A stretch of DNA of 64,000 nucleotides from Cyanobium sp. AMD-g (GCF_024346395.1 NZ_JAGQCW010000007.1:34710-98709); one strand, 5' to 3'. Shown: positions 41,521 to 52,584, counted from the stretch's first letter. Numbers and translations are program-made. Notes: generated from the letters alone by a model not told the origin.

Positions 41521-41552
41521 GGGTCTGATGGGTGGCGTTCACTCCTTCCTGC

Positions 41553-42360
41553 TTACCAGAGGCCGCGGATCGACGGAGTGGCCGGTGTGGCTGGAGTGGT
41601 TAGGGGTGGTTCGGCGACCGGTGCGGGCGCTGCCGCCCCCATGGCGAGGTCAGCACGGGGGGCACCGCCGAAGCGCCAGCGCACAGCGCCGCCGTAGTTG
41701 AGCTCATGGATGTTGCTCCTGAAGGAACCCCCCACTCCGGTGTAGAGGGAGAACGGATCGGAGATTCCCAGTTCCCCGTTCAAGGCGACGTCGAATTCAT
41801 GGCCCCGCAGTTTTTGCATCGCACGTCAATCTGTCCGAGGGCCGGAACCTCAACAAAGGAGGTGATCACGTGGTGCTGGCCAGTTGCAGCTGTGCTTCCA
41901 ACGTGAAGCCGATGCCTTGCACCAGGGAATCGGCCGACTGACCGTTGAGGCCCAGATTGAGTCATTGTGTAGGCGTTTTGATGAGGCCACCTTGATAATA
42001 ATTGTTGTGCGCAATATAGGTGGTCGGCTTGAGACGAACAGCATCGCCAATCGCCTTGTTGGCCGAAAGGATCAAGTCGTATGCGGCCACCAGGGCCGTG
42101 GAGAAGCCTGTGCCACTCCAAGTTGGCCGTGGCGATGCGGTTGAGGCTGTCGACAGACTGCCGGAGAGCTGTGACTGGCCGAACCAGGAACTCTGACGGA
42201 CATCCGTGGCTCGATTGCAGCCGCTCAGGGTCCGGGCAGGGGGCGGAACACTGGGATGGATCGTGCCGTTCAATGTCAGCTCAATTGGTGCGGCAGTGGC
42301 AGGCTGCAACGGGATCAGCAGACCCGTGCGAGCGAGCAGGGCCTAGGTGCTCGCACATAC
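41553..42360 (-). pseudogene. Decayed outer-membrane beta-barrel protein gene
   Basis: Minus-strand pieces of one exported protein are broken by in-frame stops and a frame change. The 5' piece (about 42360-41965) begins without a start codon in LLARTGLLIPLQPATAAP, a signal-peptide-like end, and has TYIAHNNYYQGG. TGA at 41964 interrupts it; the same frame resumes with LNLGLNGQSADSLVQGIGF to a second TGA at 41867. A shifted frame (41819-41553) gives FDVALNGELGISDPFSLYTG and GAVRWRFG, barrel-like strands, then a Pro/Ala tail. Relation to a porin or autotransporter is inferred from strand pattern only. Confidence 0.5.
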
Positions 42361-42771
42361 AGCCCTGATCCATCCATTCAACAGAGGTCGGTGATGGCTC
42401 TGTTCGGACCACTGGAGATGGAGGGCTTCGTACTGGCGATCACGACCATTGAGCATTGTCTCCTGAGGTCTTGGCCTGACAAGACGCCAAGGCTCTGCGT
42501 TGGCAGGGTGTTTAGGTGCCTTGTGACGGCGCCCATCGCCGCTTCGGTGTGACTCTGTTTGCTGTCCATTCATGTCGATGGAAGGAAAGTGCACGTCTGT
42601 GATGAATCACAGTGTGTGGTCGACCGATCAGAAATGGCTGGTGCGCTGGGGCCACTCACCAGCAGGGTCTGCTGACGAGCTCCCCAAGGCCCCAGCTCAA
42701 CGTTCTGGCGGCTCTCCAACAGGGTGGCCGTGGCAGCGAAGAGTGCCAGGCCCTGGAGAGCAGGCGGCTGC
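42361..42771. other. Gene-free, lower-GC stretch
   Basis: About 410 bases between the pseudogene and the membrane-anchored orphan. Short frames on both strands lack motifs or ribosome sites. The only structure I see is the palindrome at 42597-42612. Composition is visibly lower in GC than the flanks, as in the rest of 41.8-43.5 kb. Confidence 0.4.
42597..42612. promoter_or_regulatory. Palindrome resembling a Crp-type site
   Basis: CTGTGA-TGAA-TCACAG is a perfect 6+6 inverted repeat. The half-site TGTGA is that of Crp proteins, but the spacer between the TGTGA halves is four bases rather than the usual six, and no gene starts nearby on either strand. Weak call. Confidence 0.25.
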
Positions 42772-43272
42772 TTACTCCACCAGCTTGACTTCAATTGTCG
42801 CTATCTGCATGTAATTGTTGGCTTTGCAGATTGCGGTTGCTTTGCGTCTGCTTCCATTCTTGTTCTGGCCAGAGAACGTCCACTCGAAGGTGCGTTGCGC
42901 CCCATTGTCTTCTGTCTCAATGATCTCGCTGACCCGTTTGTAATTGGCTGGGTAGTGGAGTTTGTTCTTGGCAAGTTTCTCGCACTCAGCCAGTTGCTCT
43001 GGTCGCCGGTCCTTCACGGTAATGGCGGGAGATGGTGGCGTTGAAAGGGCGAACTTGCCAAGCATTCCGACACTGACGATGCAGATCAGTCCAGTTGTGC
43101 AGAGCACGATGAAGACCCACCGAGGTTTCCCCTTTCTTTGAGCTCCTTGAATAGATAGGAAGCTTGAAAGTTTGCGAGATCTGGGGGTGGGTCCTTTCCT
43201 ATTCAGGCTAGGCTTGCGTGGCTTCCGCCGCTTCCTGCGGCGTTTGAGCCATGATACCAATGGGTTGTTCAT
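42772..43272 (-). CDS. Membrane-anchored hypothetical protein with basic N-terminus
   Basis: 166 residues. The first 45 are strongly basic (KRRRKRRKPRKPSLNRKG) and cytoplasmic; one membrane helix follows (WVFIVLCTTGLICIVSVGML). The outside domain has CEKLAKNKLHYPANYKRVSE and FEWTFSGQNKNGSRRKATAIC, with two Cys that may pair. A good ribosome site, GGAGGG, is five bases before the ATG at 43272. No family recognised. It lies in the low-GC gap, possibly an acquired gene. Confidence 0.7.
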   Translation of the reverse strand: MNNPLVSWLKRRRKRRKPRKPSLNRKGPTPRSRKLSSFLSIQGAQRKGKPRWVFIVLCTTGLICIVSVGMLGKFALSTPPSPAITVKDRRPEQLAECEKLAKNKLHYPANYKRVSEIIETEDNGAQRTFEWTFSGQNKNGSRRKATAICKANNYMQIATIEVKLVE

Positions 43273-43547
43273 GTCAGCCCTCCGATGGCCTTCGGACCAG
43301 CGGATGGGCGACCTTCATCAGAAATGAGTCCGTTAATCATCAATCATATAGCCAGGCGGGGTTTTGAGCATGGGCAGGATGCCACTTCATCGTTCCTATT
43401 GTTAGCCTATGGGTGGCCTTTTGGCCAGTGGGCTGAGTCAATGACGACCCCTTGTCAGACGACCATGGGTAAGCCTGTTGTGTTGCTGCGCAGCCCAGCG
43501 TTGAACGCATCGACCTCCGGCTATTGGTTTGTGGACGTGTAGTGACA

Positions 43548-44465
43548 TCACTTGAGCTCAGCACCGCAGAACTTGCAGTGGCGGGCGTCTGGATCATGGC
43601 CGCTCTTGCGGCAGTCTCCACAGACCACGGCTTCAGTCCTGTTCCCATCCGGCGGGGAGGAGAAGGCCTCTGCTGAAGGCGATGATGTTTCGGCAGGCCG
43701 CAGCACCTTCAGGCCGATCTCGGCGCTGAGGATGCCAGTGGGCACGGCGATGATGCTATAGCCGATCAGCATCACCACCGAGGCCATGAAGCGCCCCAGG
43801 GGTGTCACCGGGGCCACGTCGCCGTAGCCCACCGTGGTGATCGTGACGCAGGCCCAGTAGATGGCCACCGGGATGCTGCCGAAGCCGTCATTGCCGGCCT
43901 CGATCACATACATGAAGGCGCCGATCAGGATCACCAGCGTGACCATGGCCAGCAGGAACACGGTGATCTTGCGGCGGGCGGCGATCAGGGCGCTCCAGAG
44001 CAGTTCCGCCTCCTGCAGGTAGGCCCCCAGCTTCAGCACCCGGAACACCCGCAGCAGCCGCAGCACCCGCACCACCAGGAACAGCTGCCCGCCACCGATC
44101 AGCAGGCCCAGGTAGGAGGGCAGGATCGCCAGCAGATCCACGATCCCGTAGAAACTGGTGGCATACCGCCGTGGCTCTGCCACCAGCAGCAGCCTCAGCA
44201 GGTATTCGAGGCTGAACAGCAGGGTGAAGCCCCACTCCAGCCGCAGGAAGCTGCCGGCCCAGTGTTGCCGCAGAAGTGGGTCGCTCTCCAGCACCACCGC
44301 CAGCACACTCAGGGCGATCGCCAGCATCAGCAGGGCGTCGAAGGCCTTGCCGGAGAGGTTGTCCGCCTCGAGGATCGTGCGGCTCAGCCAGGGGCGTCCG
44401 ACGAGTCGCACCAGCCCCAGGGCCAGGACGACCAAGCCCAGCAGCAGCAGCGGCACCAGCAGCAT
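43548..44465 (-). CDS. Voltage-gated-type potassium channel with C-terminal zinc ribbon
   Basis: 305 residues, six-helix channel. S4 is LVVRVLRLLRVFRVLKL, with Arg at every third or fourth position; the filter is TVGYGD in ACVTITTVGYGDVAP; S6 follows (GRFMASVVMLIGYSIIAVP). After a Ser/Pro linker, residues 282-300 form a four-Cys zinc ribbon (CGDC...CKFC), an uncommon addition. The gene starts two bases after the livF stop and so is likely the last gene of the hemL-liv run. Confidence 0.9.
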   Translation of the reverse strand: MLLVPLLLLGLVVLALGLVRLVGRPWLSRTILEADNLSGKAFDALLMLAIALSVLAVVLESDPLLRQHWAGSFLRLEWGFTLLFSLEYLLRLLLVAEPRRYATSFYGIVDLLAILPSYLGLLIGGGQLFLVVRVLRLLRVFRVLKLGAYLQEAELLWSALIAARRKITVFLLAMVTLVILIGAFMYVIEAGNDGFGSIPVAIYWACVTITTVGYGDVAPVTPLGRFMASVVMLIGYSIIAVPTGILSAEIGLKVLRPAETSSPSAEAFSSPPDGNRTEAVVCGDCRKSGHDPDARHCKFCGAELK

Positions 44466-44467
44466 CG

Positions 44468-45184
44468 TCAGCCACGTCCCAGGTAGGAGGCCCGCAGTCC
44501 TTCATCGGCCAGCAGGTCGGCGGCGCTGCCCTCCAGGCTGATGCTGCCGCTCTCCAGCACCACGCCGCGGTCGGCGATCTCCAGGGCGGCGGTGGCGTTC
44601 TGCTCCACCAGCAACATCGACAGCCCGCCTGCGTGCAGGGCCGCCAGGGCGGCCATCACCTCGGCCACCAGTTTTGGCGCCAGCCCAAGGCTGGGTTCAT
44701 CCAGCAGCAGCAGGCTTGGCCGGCCCATCAGGGCCCGGGCGATCGCCAGCATCTGCTGCTCGCCCCCGGACAGATTGCCGGCCAGCTGGTGGCGCCGTTC
44801 CGCCAGGCGGGGAAACAGGCCGTAGCAGCGTTCCAGGTCGGCGGCGATGCCGGCCCGATCGCGCCGCAGCCAGGCCCCCAGTTCCAGGTTGGTGGCCACG
44901 GTCTGCCGCGCCAGCACCCGCCGGCCCTCGGGACAATGGCTGATGCCGAGGCGCACCGTGCGATGGGTGCGCACCCCCGCCAGGTCGGTGCCGCGCCACA
45001 GCACCTGGCCGGCGGCAGTAGCCACCAGCCGGGAGATGGCGCGCAGGGTGGTGCTCTTGCCGGCGCCATTGGCCCCCAGCAGCGTCACCAGCTCGCCCTG
45101 GCGCACCTGCAGATCGAGTCCCCGCAGGGCGGTGAGGGCGCCGTAGCGCACCGTGAGCCGGCGCAACTCCAGCAATGGCGTCAT
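44468..45184 (-). CDS. livF: Branched-chain amino acid ABC transporter ATP-binding protein LivF
   Basis: 238 residues. Walker A GANGAGKSTTLRAI, signature NLSGGEQQMLAIARALM, Walker B LLLLDEPSLGLAP, and VEQNATAAL as the H/Q region of LivF. It powers uptake with LivG. Overlaps livG by four bases (ATGA). Confidence 0.92.
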   Translation of the reverse strand: MTPLLELRRLTVRYGALTALRGLDLQVRQGELVTLLGANGAGKSTTLRAISRLVATAAGQVLWRGTDLAGVRTHRTVRLGISHCPEGRRVLARQTVATNLELGAWLRRDRAGIAADLERCYGLFPRLAERRHQLAGNLSGGEQQMLAIARALMGRPSLLLLDEPSLGLAPKLVAEVMAALAALHAGGLSMLLVEQNATAALEIADRGVVLESGSISLEGSAADLLADEGLRASYLGRG

Positions 45185-46020
45185 CGGCCGTCTCCGGCGG
45201 CACGGCCCGCGCCGCCGCCCGAGCCCCCACCCGAACCACCCAGGTAGGCCTCGATCACCCGCGGGTCGCGGCGCACCTCGGAGGGGCTGCCCAGGGCGAT
45301 GCGTTCGCCGAAGTTGAGCACCGCCAGCCGGTCGCAGAGGCGCATCATCAACGGCACGTGGTGCTCGATGATCAGCACCGTCAGGGCGAACTGGTCGCGG
45401 ATCCGGCCGATCAGCTGCCGCAGGTCGTCCTTCTCGGAGGGGTTCATGCCGGCGGCGGGTTCATCCAGCAGCAGCAGCTGGGGTGACGTCGCCAGGGCCC
45501 GGGCGATCTCCAGACGCCGCCGGTCGCCGTAGGGCAGATCCCCGGCGCGCTGGTCGGCCAGGGCCCCCAGCTCCAGCAACGTCAGCAGCTCCATCGCCCG
45601 GGCCTCCAGCCGCCCCTGGTGGCGGCGGAAGCTGCCGTTGCCCAGCAGGGCCCCCAGCAGGGGGGCGCGGGCGGCGTTGTGCAGGCCCACCAGCACGTTC
45701 TCCCGCACCGACAGGCTCTCGAACAGTCGCAGGTTCTGGAAGGTGCGGGCGATGCCCAGCCGGTTGAGGCCGCTGGCCCCCAGCCGATTGGTGGGCACCC
45801 CCCGCCAGAAGCAGCGGCCGCCGCTGGGGCTGGTGAGGCCGGAGATCACGTTGAACAGGGTGGTCTTGCCGGCGCCGTTGGGACCGATCAGACCGAAGAT
45901 CTCCCCCTCCGCCAGCTCCAGGCTCACCCGATCGAGGGCCAGCAGGCCGCCGAAGCGGCAGCTGATCGCCTCCACCTGCAGCAGGGGCACCGGTGCCACA
46001 CCATCGGGGCTCGGTGTCAT
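45181..46020 (-). CDS. livG: Branched-chain amino acid ABC transporter ATP-binding protein LivG
   Basis: 279 residues. Walker A GPNGAGKTTLFNVISGL, ARTFQNLRLFESLSVRENVLVG typical of LivG, Walker B LLLLDEPAAGMNPSE, and IEHHVPLMM. The usual LSGG signature reads LPYGDRR here, which is normal for LivG. The C-terminus ends in a Gly-rich tail. Overlaps livM and livF by four bases each, so translation is coupled. Confidence 0.92.
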   Translation of the reverse strand: MTPSPDGVAPVPLLQVEAISCRFGGLLALDRVSLELAEGEIFGLIGPNGAGKTTLFNVISGLTSPSGGRCFWRGVPTNRLGASGLNRLGIARTFQNLRLFESLSVRENVLVGLHNAARAPLLGALLGNGSFRRHQGRLEARAMELLTLLELGALADQRAGDLPYGDRRRLEIARALATSPQLLLLDEPAAGMNPSEKDDLRQLIGRIRDQFALTVLIIEHHVPLMMRLCDRLAVLNFGERIALGSPSEVRRDPRVIEAYLGGSGGGSGGGAGRAAGDGR

Positions 46021-46937
46021 GGGGCCTGGGGAGCCTGGCGGTCCCGGTGGCGGCCCCGGCCGAGCAGGGCTGCCAGCCAGCGCAGCCGCTCCGCCGTCAC
46101 CAGTCCCTGGGGGAAGAACAGCGGACCCAGCAGGATCACCGCCCCGAACAGGATCAGGCGCAGGTCCCCCACCGGCCGCAGCAGTTCCGGCAGGGCGGTG
46201 AGTGCCAGGCCCCCCAGCACCGGCCCCAGCCAGAAGCGCGAACCGCCGAACACCACGAAGGCCAGGGTGGTGATGCTGGCGTCGAAGCTGCCCGCCCGGG
46301 CGTTCCAGGAATTGAAGAAGTGGGCGGCCAGCGCCCCGGTGAGGCCGGCCAGCACGGCGCTGGCCACGAAGGCGATCAGCTTGGTGCGGGGGGTGTCAAT
46401 GCCCAGGCTGGCGGCCGCCAGCTCGTCGTCGCGGATGGCGGCCATGGCCCGGCCGAGCCGTAGCGCCTCCAGCCGCTGGCACAGCCAGCAGGCCAGGGCC
46501 AGCAGAGCCAGGGTGAACAGCACGTAGCCGCGGGCGTGCGCGAACGGCTGGGGGATGCCGAAGATGCCCATGGCGCCGCCTGTGAAGGGCAGGTTGAGGT
46601 TGAGCACCCGCAGGATCTCCACCAGGGCGATCGTGGCGATGGCCAGGTAGATCCCCCGCAGCCGCAGCACCGGCCCGCCGATCGCCAGGGCGATCAGCCC
46701 CGCCAGCATCCCCCCCAGCACCATCTCCGCCACCAGGGCCGGCAGCGGCGAGGTGGCGCCGCTGCCGGCGAAGGCGGGGACGCCTGTGGAGAGCAGGGCG
46801 GCCACATAGCCCCCCACCGCATAGAAGCCCGGGGTGGCCAGGGACAGCTGGCCGCAGCGCAGCGGCAGGTAGACCGAGAGCGCCAGCAGGGCGCCGAGCA
46901 GCATCTGTTCGAGCAGGGCGGCGTCCATGGCGCTCAC
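46017..46937 (-). CDS. livM: Branched-chain amino acid ABC transporter permease LivM
   Basis: 306 residues from a GTG at 46937 (GTGA overlap with livH). About eight hydrophobic helices with LRLRGIYLAIATIALVEIL, the family's conserved segment, and FHSWN-like HFFNSWNARAGSFD before the last helices. Forms the membrane channel with LivH. Similar subunits serve amino acid, amide and urea importers; no urease genes are near, so amino acids are favoured. Confidence 0.9.
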   Translation of the reverse strand: MSAMDAALLEQMLLGALLALSVYLPLRCGQLSLATPGFYAVGGYVAALLSTGVPAFAGSGATSPLPALVAEMVLGGMLAGLIALAIGGPVLRLRGIYLAIATIALVEILRVLNLNLPFTGGAMGIFGIPQPFAHARGYVLFTLALLALACWLCQRLEALRLGRAMAAIRDDELAAASLGIDTPRTKLIAFVASAVLAGLTGALAAHFFNSWNARAGSFDASITTLAFVVFGGSRFWLGPVLGGLALTALPELLRPVGDLRLILFGAVILLGPLFFPQGLVTAERLRWLAALLGRGRHRDRQAPQAP

Positions 46938-47863
46938 ACCTTGGAGGGCAGCGGCCGGCCCAGCAGCCCCCGGGGCCGCAGCAGCAGCACCAGGAACAGG
47001 AAGCCATAGCTCACGGCATCTTTGTACCCCGACCAGTCGGCCGGCACAAAGGCTTCCGCCAGGCCGACGATCAGCCCGCCCAGCACCGCCCCCGGCACGC
47101 TGCCCAGCCCGCCCAGCACCAGCACCGCCAGCCCCTTGAGGCCGTAGCCGATGCCGAAGTAGGGCCCGGCGATGCTGACGCTCAGCCCCACCAGGCCGCC
47201 GGCCACCCCGGCCAGGAAGCCGCTGAGCCCGAAGGCGAGCCGCACCATGGCTGTGCTGTCGATGCCCAGCAGCTGGGCGGTTTCGGCGTCTTCGGCCACC
47301 GCCTGCAGCCCCTTGCCGTTGCGGCTGCCCTCCAGCCAGAGGGTGAGCAGGGCCAGCAGCAGCACCGCGATCCCCAGCAGCAGGGCCTGCACCGTGCGCA
47401 CACGGGCGCCCAGCAGGGAGAACGAGGCCGGCAGGCCCCCGAGGGCACCCGTGGGGATGGCATAGCTTTCGGCCCCCACCAGCAGCTGGATCAGGTTCAC
47501 CAGGATCACGCCGGCCCCGAGGCTGGTGATCAGGGCCAGCAGGGGGTCGGCCCTGCGGCGACGCAGGGGGCGGAAGGCCACCCGCTCCACCAGCAGGGCC
47601 ACCAGGGCCGCCCCCAGCCCCGCCAGGGGCAGGGCACCCCAGAAGGGCAGGGCGAAGGGCAGCTGGAAACCGGCCAGCAGTCCGTTGGCCCCCACCGCGC
47701 CGCCGATCAGGAGATAGGTGAAGTAAGCGCCGAGGGTGAACACCGCCCCATGGGCGAAGTTGATCACCCCCAGCACCGAGAACACCAGGGTGTACCCCAG
47801 GGCGAACAGCCCGTAGACCGCCCCCACCGACAGACCGTTGACCAGGATCTGGAGCAGGTCCAC
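46934..47863 (-). CDS. livH: Branched-chain amino acid ABC transporter permease LivH
   Basis: 309 residues with eight or so hydrophobic helices: LVNGLSVGAVYGLFALGYTL near the N-terminus, INFAHGAVFTLGAYF (the LivH signature), and KGLAVLVLGGLGSVPGAVLG. It starts seven bases after livK. Partner of LivM. Confidence 0.92.
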   Translation of the reverse strand: MDLLQILVNGLSVGAVYGLFALGYTLVFSVLGVINFAHGAVFTLGAYFTYLLIGGAVGANGLLAGFQLPFALPFWGALPLAGLGAALVALLVERVAFRPLRRRRADPLLALITSLGAGVILVNLIQLLVGAESYAIPTGALGGLPASFSLLGARVRTVQALLLGIAVLLLALLTLWLEGSRNGKGLQAVAEDAETAQLLGIDSTAMVRLAFGLSGFLAGVAGGLVGLSVSIAGPYFGIGYGLKGLAVLVLGGLGSVPGAVLGGLIVGLAEAFVPADWSGYKDAVSYGFLFLVLLLRPRGLLGRPLPSKV

Positions 47864-47870
47864 CCGTGGC

Positions 47871-49066
47871 TTACTTGAGCAGGGCGAAGCGTCCGCTGCG
47901 CCCGTCCGGATCCATGCGCACCTGGGCCACGAAAAACTGGCTCTGGATCACCTCACCCTCGGGGGTGAAGCGGATCTCGCCCAGGGGGGTGGCATAGCTG
48001 CCGGCCAGGATCTCCTGCATCAGCTGCTTGCGGGTCGCCGCCAGGGGGGCGCCGGCCAGGGGCTGGCGTTTGTCGAGGCGCACCAGGGCCTCGCCGATCA
48101 CCTGCAGGGCTGTGTAGGCCTGGGCGGTGAGCTGGGGCGGGATGGCGCCGCCTTTGGCGGCCTTGAAGGCCTTGAGGAAGGCTCCGTTGGCAGGGGTGTC
48201 GAGTTCGGGGCTGTAGGCCTGGGCGATCAGCAGCCCGTCGCAGTACTTCTGGCAGATCGGGTAGATGTTGGGGGTGTTCATGCCGTTGCCGGCCACGATC
48301 AGGCCCCGGTAGCCCAGCTCCCGCAGCTGGCGGATCAGGTTGCCCCCATCCACCGCCTGCAGCGACAGCACGATCAGATCGGGCTTCTCCCGCAGGGCGG
48401 CGCTGATCTGGTTCTGGAAGTCCTGGTCGTTGAGCTGGGTGCGCTGCACCGTCACCGGCTCGAGGCCCTTCTCCTTGAGGGCCTTCTGGAAGATGGTGGT
48501 CTCGGCGGTGCTGTAGGCGTCGTCCTGGGCGTAGAACACCGCCGCCCGCTTGAGGCCAGGCTGGATCGTCAGGGCCCGTTCGATGGCCAGCGGTGCGATC
48601 ACCGAGCTCTGGGCCGACACCCGGCTGATGAAAAAGCCGATCTCCGGGATGCCGGTGGCCGTGTTGGAGGGGGCCACCACCGGCACACCACGGCGCTGGG
48701 CAATGGGGTCGGCGGAGAAGGCCTGCTGGGAGAGGGTGGGGCCGATCAGGGCCAGCACGCCCCTGTTGATCTGCAGGGTGAAGGCCGCGTTGGCCCCCGG
48801 TTCGTCGCTGCCGCTGTCCTCCAGGGCCAGCTTCAGGGGCCGGCCGTTGATGCCGCCGCTGCCGTTGCGCTGCTGGAGGGCCAGCTCCAGGCCGATCTTC
48901 TGGTCCTGGCCGTAGACGTTGGCGTTGCCGGTGAGAGCCAGCACAGCCCCCACCGGCACCCCGCCGGTGACATCCACTGGCTGGTTGGTGTCATCGCTGC
49001 CGCAGCCGGCCAGCAGCAGGGAAAGGGTCAGCAGCCCCGTGCCGACCCGCAGGAGACGACCGACGC

Positions 49067-49070
<4 letters not shown>
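47871..49070 (-). CDS. livK: ABC transporter substrate-binding lipoprotein, LivK family
   Basis: 399 residues from a GTG at 49070. Lipoprotein signal [11 protein letters not shown] with lipobox Cys. The mature domain has [24 protein letters not shown] and [19 protein letters not shown], the type I periplasmic amino-acid-binding fold. The ligand cannot be read. The start overlaps the hemL stop (GTGA), which couples the transporter to a tetrapyrrole gene. Confidence 0.9.
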
Positions 49071-50422
<1,352 letters not shown>

Positions 50423-50518
50423 TCGTTTCCCATCCTGACCCAGAAGGGTGCCGGGGTGCCTGGCCTCAGTAAGTTCGGAAGCAATGCCCCCCCTCCCCCG
50501 GCCCAACGGAGCCCCTGC

Positions 50519-52021
50519 GTGACGATCGACTGGGCCGCGATGGAGCGCCACTGCCGCGCCCTGCTGCCGGCGCGGGCGGTGGTGGCGGCTCCCCAGGAGC
50601 TGCTGGCCTACGACTGCGACGGTCTCACCCTGCACCGGGCCCAGCCCCGTCTGGTGGTGCTGCCGGAAACGACCGAGCAGGTGGCGGCCCTGCTGCGGCT
50701 CTGCCACACCCGGGGGGTGCCCTTCGTGGCCCGGGGCAGTGGCACCGGCCTCTCCGGCGGCGCCCTGGCCGAGAGCGAGGCGCTGGTGATCGCCACCACC
50801 CGCATGCGCTCGATCCTGGACATCGATCTGGCCAACCGGCGCCTCACCGTCCAGCCGGGGGTGATCAACGGCTGGGTCACCCGGGCGGTGGCCGGCGACG
50901 GCTTCTATTACGCCCCCGACCCCTCCAGCCAGGTGGTGTGCAGCATCGGCGGCAACGTGGCCGAGAACTCCGGTGGGGTGCACTGCCTCAAATACGGCGT
51001 CACCAGCAACCATGTGCTGGAGCTGGAGGTGGTGCTGCCCGACGGCACGGTCACCACCTTTGGCAGCGGCCTGGCCGAAACCCCCGAGCTGGATCTGCGC
51101 GGGGTGTTCATCGGCAGTGAAGGCACCCTCGGCATCGCCACCGCCATCACCCTGCGGCTGCTGAGGGCGCCCCAGAGCGTGGCGGTGCTGCTGGCCGATT
51201 TCACCGCCATGGAGGCCGCCGGTGAGGCGGTGCGCCTGGTGACGGCGGCCGGCGTGCTGCCGGCGGGGATGGAGATCATGGACAACTTCACCATCAACGC
51301 CGTCGATGACCTCTTCGGCCGGGATGAGTACCCCCGCGACGCGGCCGCGGTGCTGCTGATCGAACTGGACGGACAGGAGCGGGAGGTGGCCGCCGCGGTG
51401 GAGATCGCCGGGGAGCTCTGCCGCCGGGCCGGGGCCCGCACGATCCGGCGCGCCTCCAGTGAGGCCGACCGGGCCCTGCTCTGGAAGGGCCGCAAGTCGG
51501 CCTTCGCCGCCGTCGGCCGCATCACCCCCACCTATTACGTGCAGGACGGCGTCGTGCCCCGCAGTGCCCTGCCCGGGGTGCTGGCGGCGATCGAGGCGCT
51601 CAGCCGCCGCTACGAGCTGCCGGTGGCCAACGTGTTCCATGCCGGGGACGGCAATCTCCACCCCCTGATCCTGTACCGGGCCGATGAGCCCGGCGTGACC
51701 GACCGGGTGCAGGAGCTGGGGGCCGAGATCCTGCGTCTCTGCATCGACGCCGGCGGCAGCATCACCGGCGAGCACGGCGTGGGCAGCGACAAGCGCTGCT
51801 ATCTCGACTGGATGTTCGCCCCCGACGACCTGGCCACCATGCGCCTGGTGCGGGAGGCCTTCGACCCGACGGGCCTGGCCAACCCCGGCAAGATCTTCCC
51901 CACCCCGCGCAGCTGCGGAGAATCGGCGCGGCGCCAGGCGTCGTCGCTCACCATGCGGCTCGAGGCGCCACTCACCGGCGGCGTCCAGCAGCCGATCCTC
52001 GAACCCCTGGATGTCTTCTGA
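50519..52021 (+). CDS. glcD: Glycolate dehydrogenase subunit, FAD-linked (GlcD type)
   Basis: 500 residues from a GTG at 50519 (ATG at 50540 possible). FAD-binding PCMH domain: [34 protein letters not shown] and [14 protein letters not shown]. The C-terminal FAD-oxidase domain has [18 protein letters not shown] and [15 protein letters not shown]. It oxidises glycolate from photorespiration, passing electrons to carriers. No GlcE or GlcF gene is adjacent. Divergent from hemL. Confidence 0.9.
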   Translation: MTIDWAAMERHCRALLPARAVVAAPQELLAYDCDGLTLHRAQPRLVVLPETTEQVAALLRLCHTRGVPFVARGSGTGLSGGALAESEALVIATTRMRSILDIDLANRRLTVQPGVINGWVTRAVAGDGFYYAPDPSSQVVCSIGGNVAENSGGVHCLKYGVTSNHVLELEVVLPDGTVTTFGSGLAETPELDLRGVFIGSEGTLGIATAITLRLLRAPQSVAVLLADFTAMEAAGEAVRLVTAAGVLPAGMEIMDNFTINAVDDLFGRDEYPRDAAAVLLIELDGQEREVAAAVEIAGELCRRAGARTIRRASSEADRALLWKGRKSAFAAVGRITPTYYVQDGVVPRSALPGVLAAIEALSRRYELPVANVFHAGDGNLHPLILYRADEPGVTDRVQELGAEILRLCIDAGGSITGEHGVGSDKRCYLDWMFAPDDLATMRLVREAFDPTGLANPGKIFPTPRSCGESARRQASSLTMRLEAPLTGGVQQPILEPLDVF

Positions 52022-52068
52022 GCGGCGCGTTGGCCCTACGTTGAAGGGCCTTCCTCCGCCCGCGCTCC

Positions 52069-52356
52069 ATGACGATCCGCCTGATGGTCAGCCTGGGTGT
52101 GGCGGCTGTTTTGGTTGCCTCAACCCCCGCCCAGGCCCAGTCCCCAGTCGTCAGCCTGATGGCCAAAAAAGTGGCCGAGCGCTACCAAAAGTCCACTTGC
52201 GACCAGCTCTGGGCCGCCCGCAGCGAACGGCGTGGGTCGCAGGAACAGCGGGTGTTCGAGATGCTCAGTGATGAACCCCAGATGCGCCAGGCCTTCTTCG
52301 ATCAGATCGCCGGCCCGGTGATGAACAAGCTGTTCATCTGCGGGATGATCCCCTGA
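52069..52356 (+). CDS. Small exported hypothetical protein
   Basis: 95 residues. Signal peptide [20 protein letters not shown], then [21 protein letters not shown], a helical domain with two Cys (STCDQLW and FICGMIP) that may pair. Short secreted proteins with a K-x-x-C-x-x-L-W segment are found in several bacteria; function unknown. 47 bases after glcD on the same strand. Confidence 0.75.
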   Translation: MTIRLMVSLGVAAVLVASTPAQAQSPVVSLMAKKVAERYQKSTCDQLWAARSERRGSQEQRVFEMLSDEPQMRQAFFDQIAGPVMNKLFICGMIP

Positions 52357-52393
52357 GCCAGCCACCCCGCTTCCGAGCAGGGCGCCGCCCATC

Positions 52394-52424
52394 AAAAAGG
52401 ACCCTGCTGTTCGGCAGGATCCTT
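52394..52424 (-). terminator. Rho-independent terminator on the minus strand
   Basis: AAGGAUCCUGC (52424-52414) and GCAGGGUCCUU (52407-52397) form an 11-bp stem with one G-U pair and a 6-base loop, followed on the minus strand by five T in a row (52398-52394). All protein genes next to it lie on the plus strand, so it should end an unannotated minus-strand transcript. Confidence 0.75.
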
Positions 52425-52580
52425 GAATTCCCTTACTCGCACACCTTCGGAGCACCCCCATAGGGTGATCTTCTCCTGCCGCTCCGGTCGTGGTTGTGAA
52501 CACACGCCCGAAGGCCCGAACGCACAGCTGCCCCCCTGGTCCCAAGCCAAGCTGAACGGAACAAGGACCCTGCTTCCGTT
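52394..52580 (-). ncRNA. Candidate structured RNA with competing terminator arm
   Basis: No gene fits this stretch, but the minus strand shows RNA-like order. A closing stem pairs GCAGGGUCCUUG (52573-52562) with CAAGGAUCCUGC (52425-52414), extended by UUCC/GGAA with a bulge. Inside are a hairpin with a stable cUUCGg loop (near 52513-52522) and a CGGAG/CUCCG hairpin enclosing CACCC/GGGUG (about 52450-52490). The 3' arm of the closing stem also forms the terminator at 52394. A G-U wobble works only for the minus RNA. Length near 180 nt recalls 6S RNA; identity unproven and no clear promoter seen. Confidence 0.45.
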
Positions 52581-52584
52581 CCGC

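Noticed and set aside
41853..41868. AAAGGAGGTGATC, complementary to the 3' end of 16S rRNA, as an rRNA fragment or strong ribosome site
   Set aside because: The match is about 13 bases, no other 16S or spacer sequence lies beside it, and no gene starts downstream. It lies inside the decayed beta-barrel gene.
42570..42794. Minus-strand 74-residue frame after the membrane-anchored orphan
   Set aside because: Low-complexity sequence without motif, overlapping the palindrome and the 3' end of the real gene.
50423..51775. Minus-strand extension upstream of hemL
   Set aside because: His/Gly-rich composition and no similarity; it lies over glcD, and the family start is at 50422.
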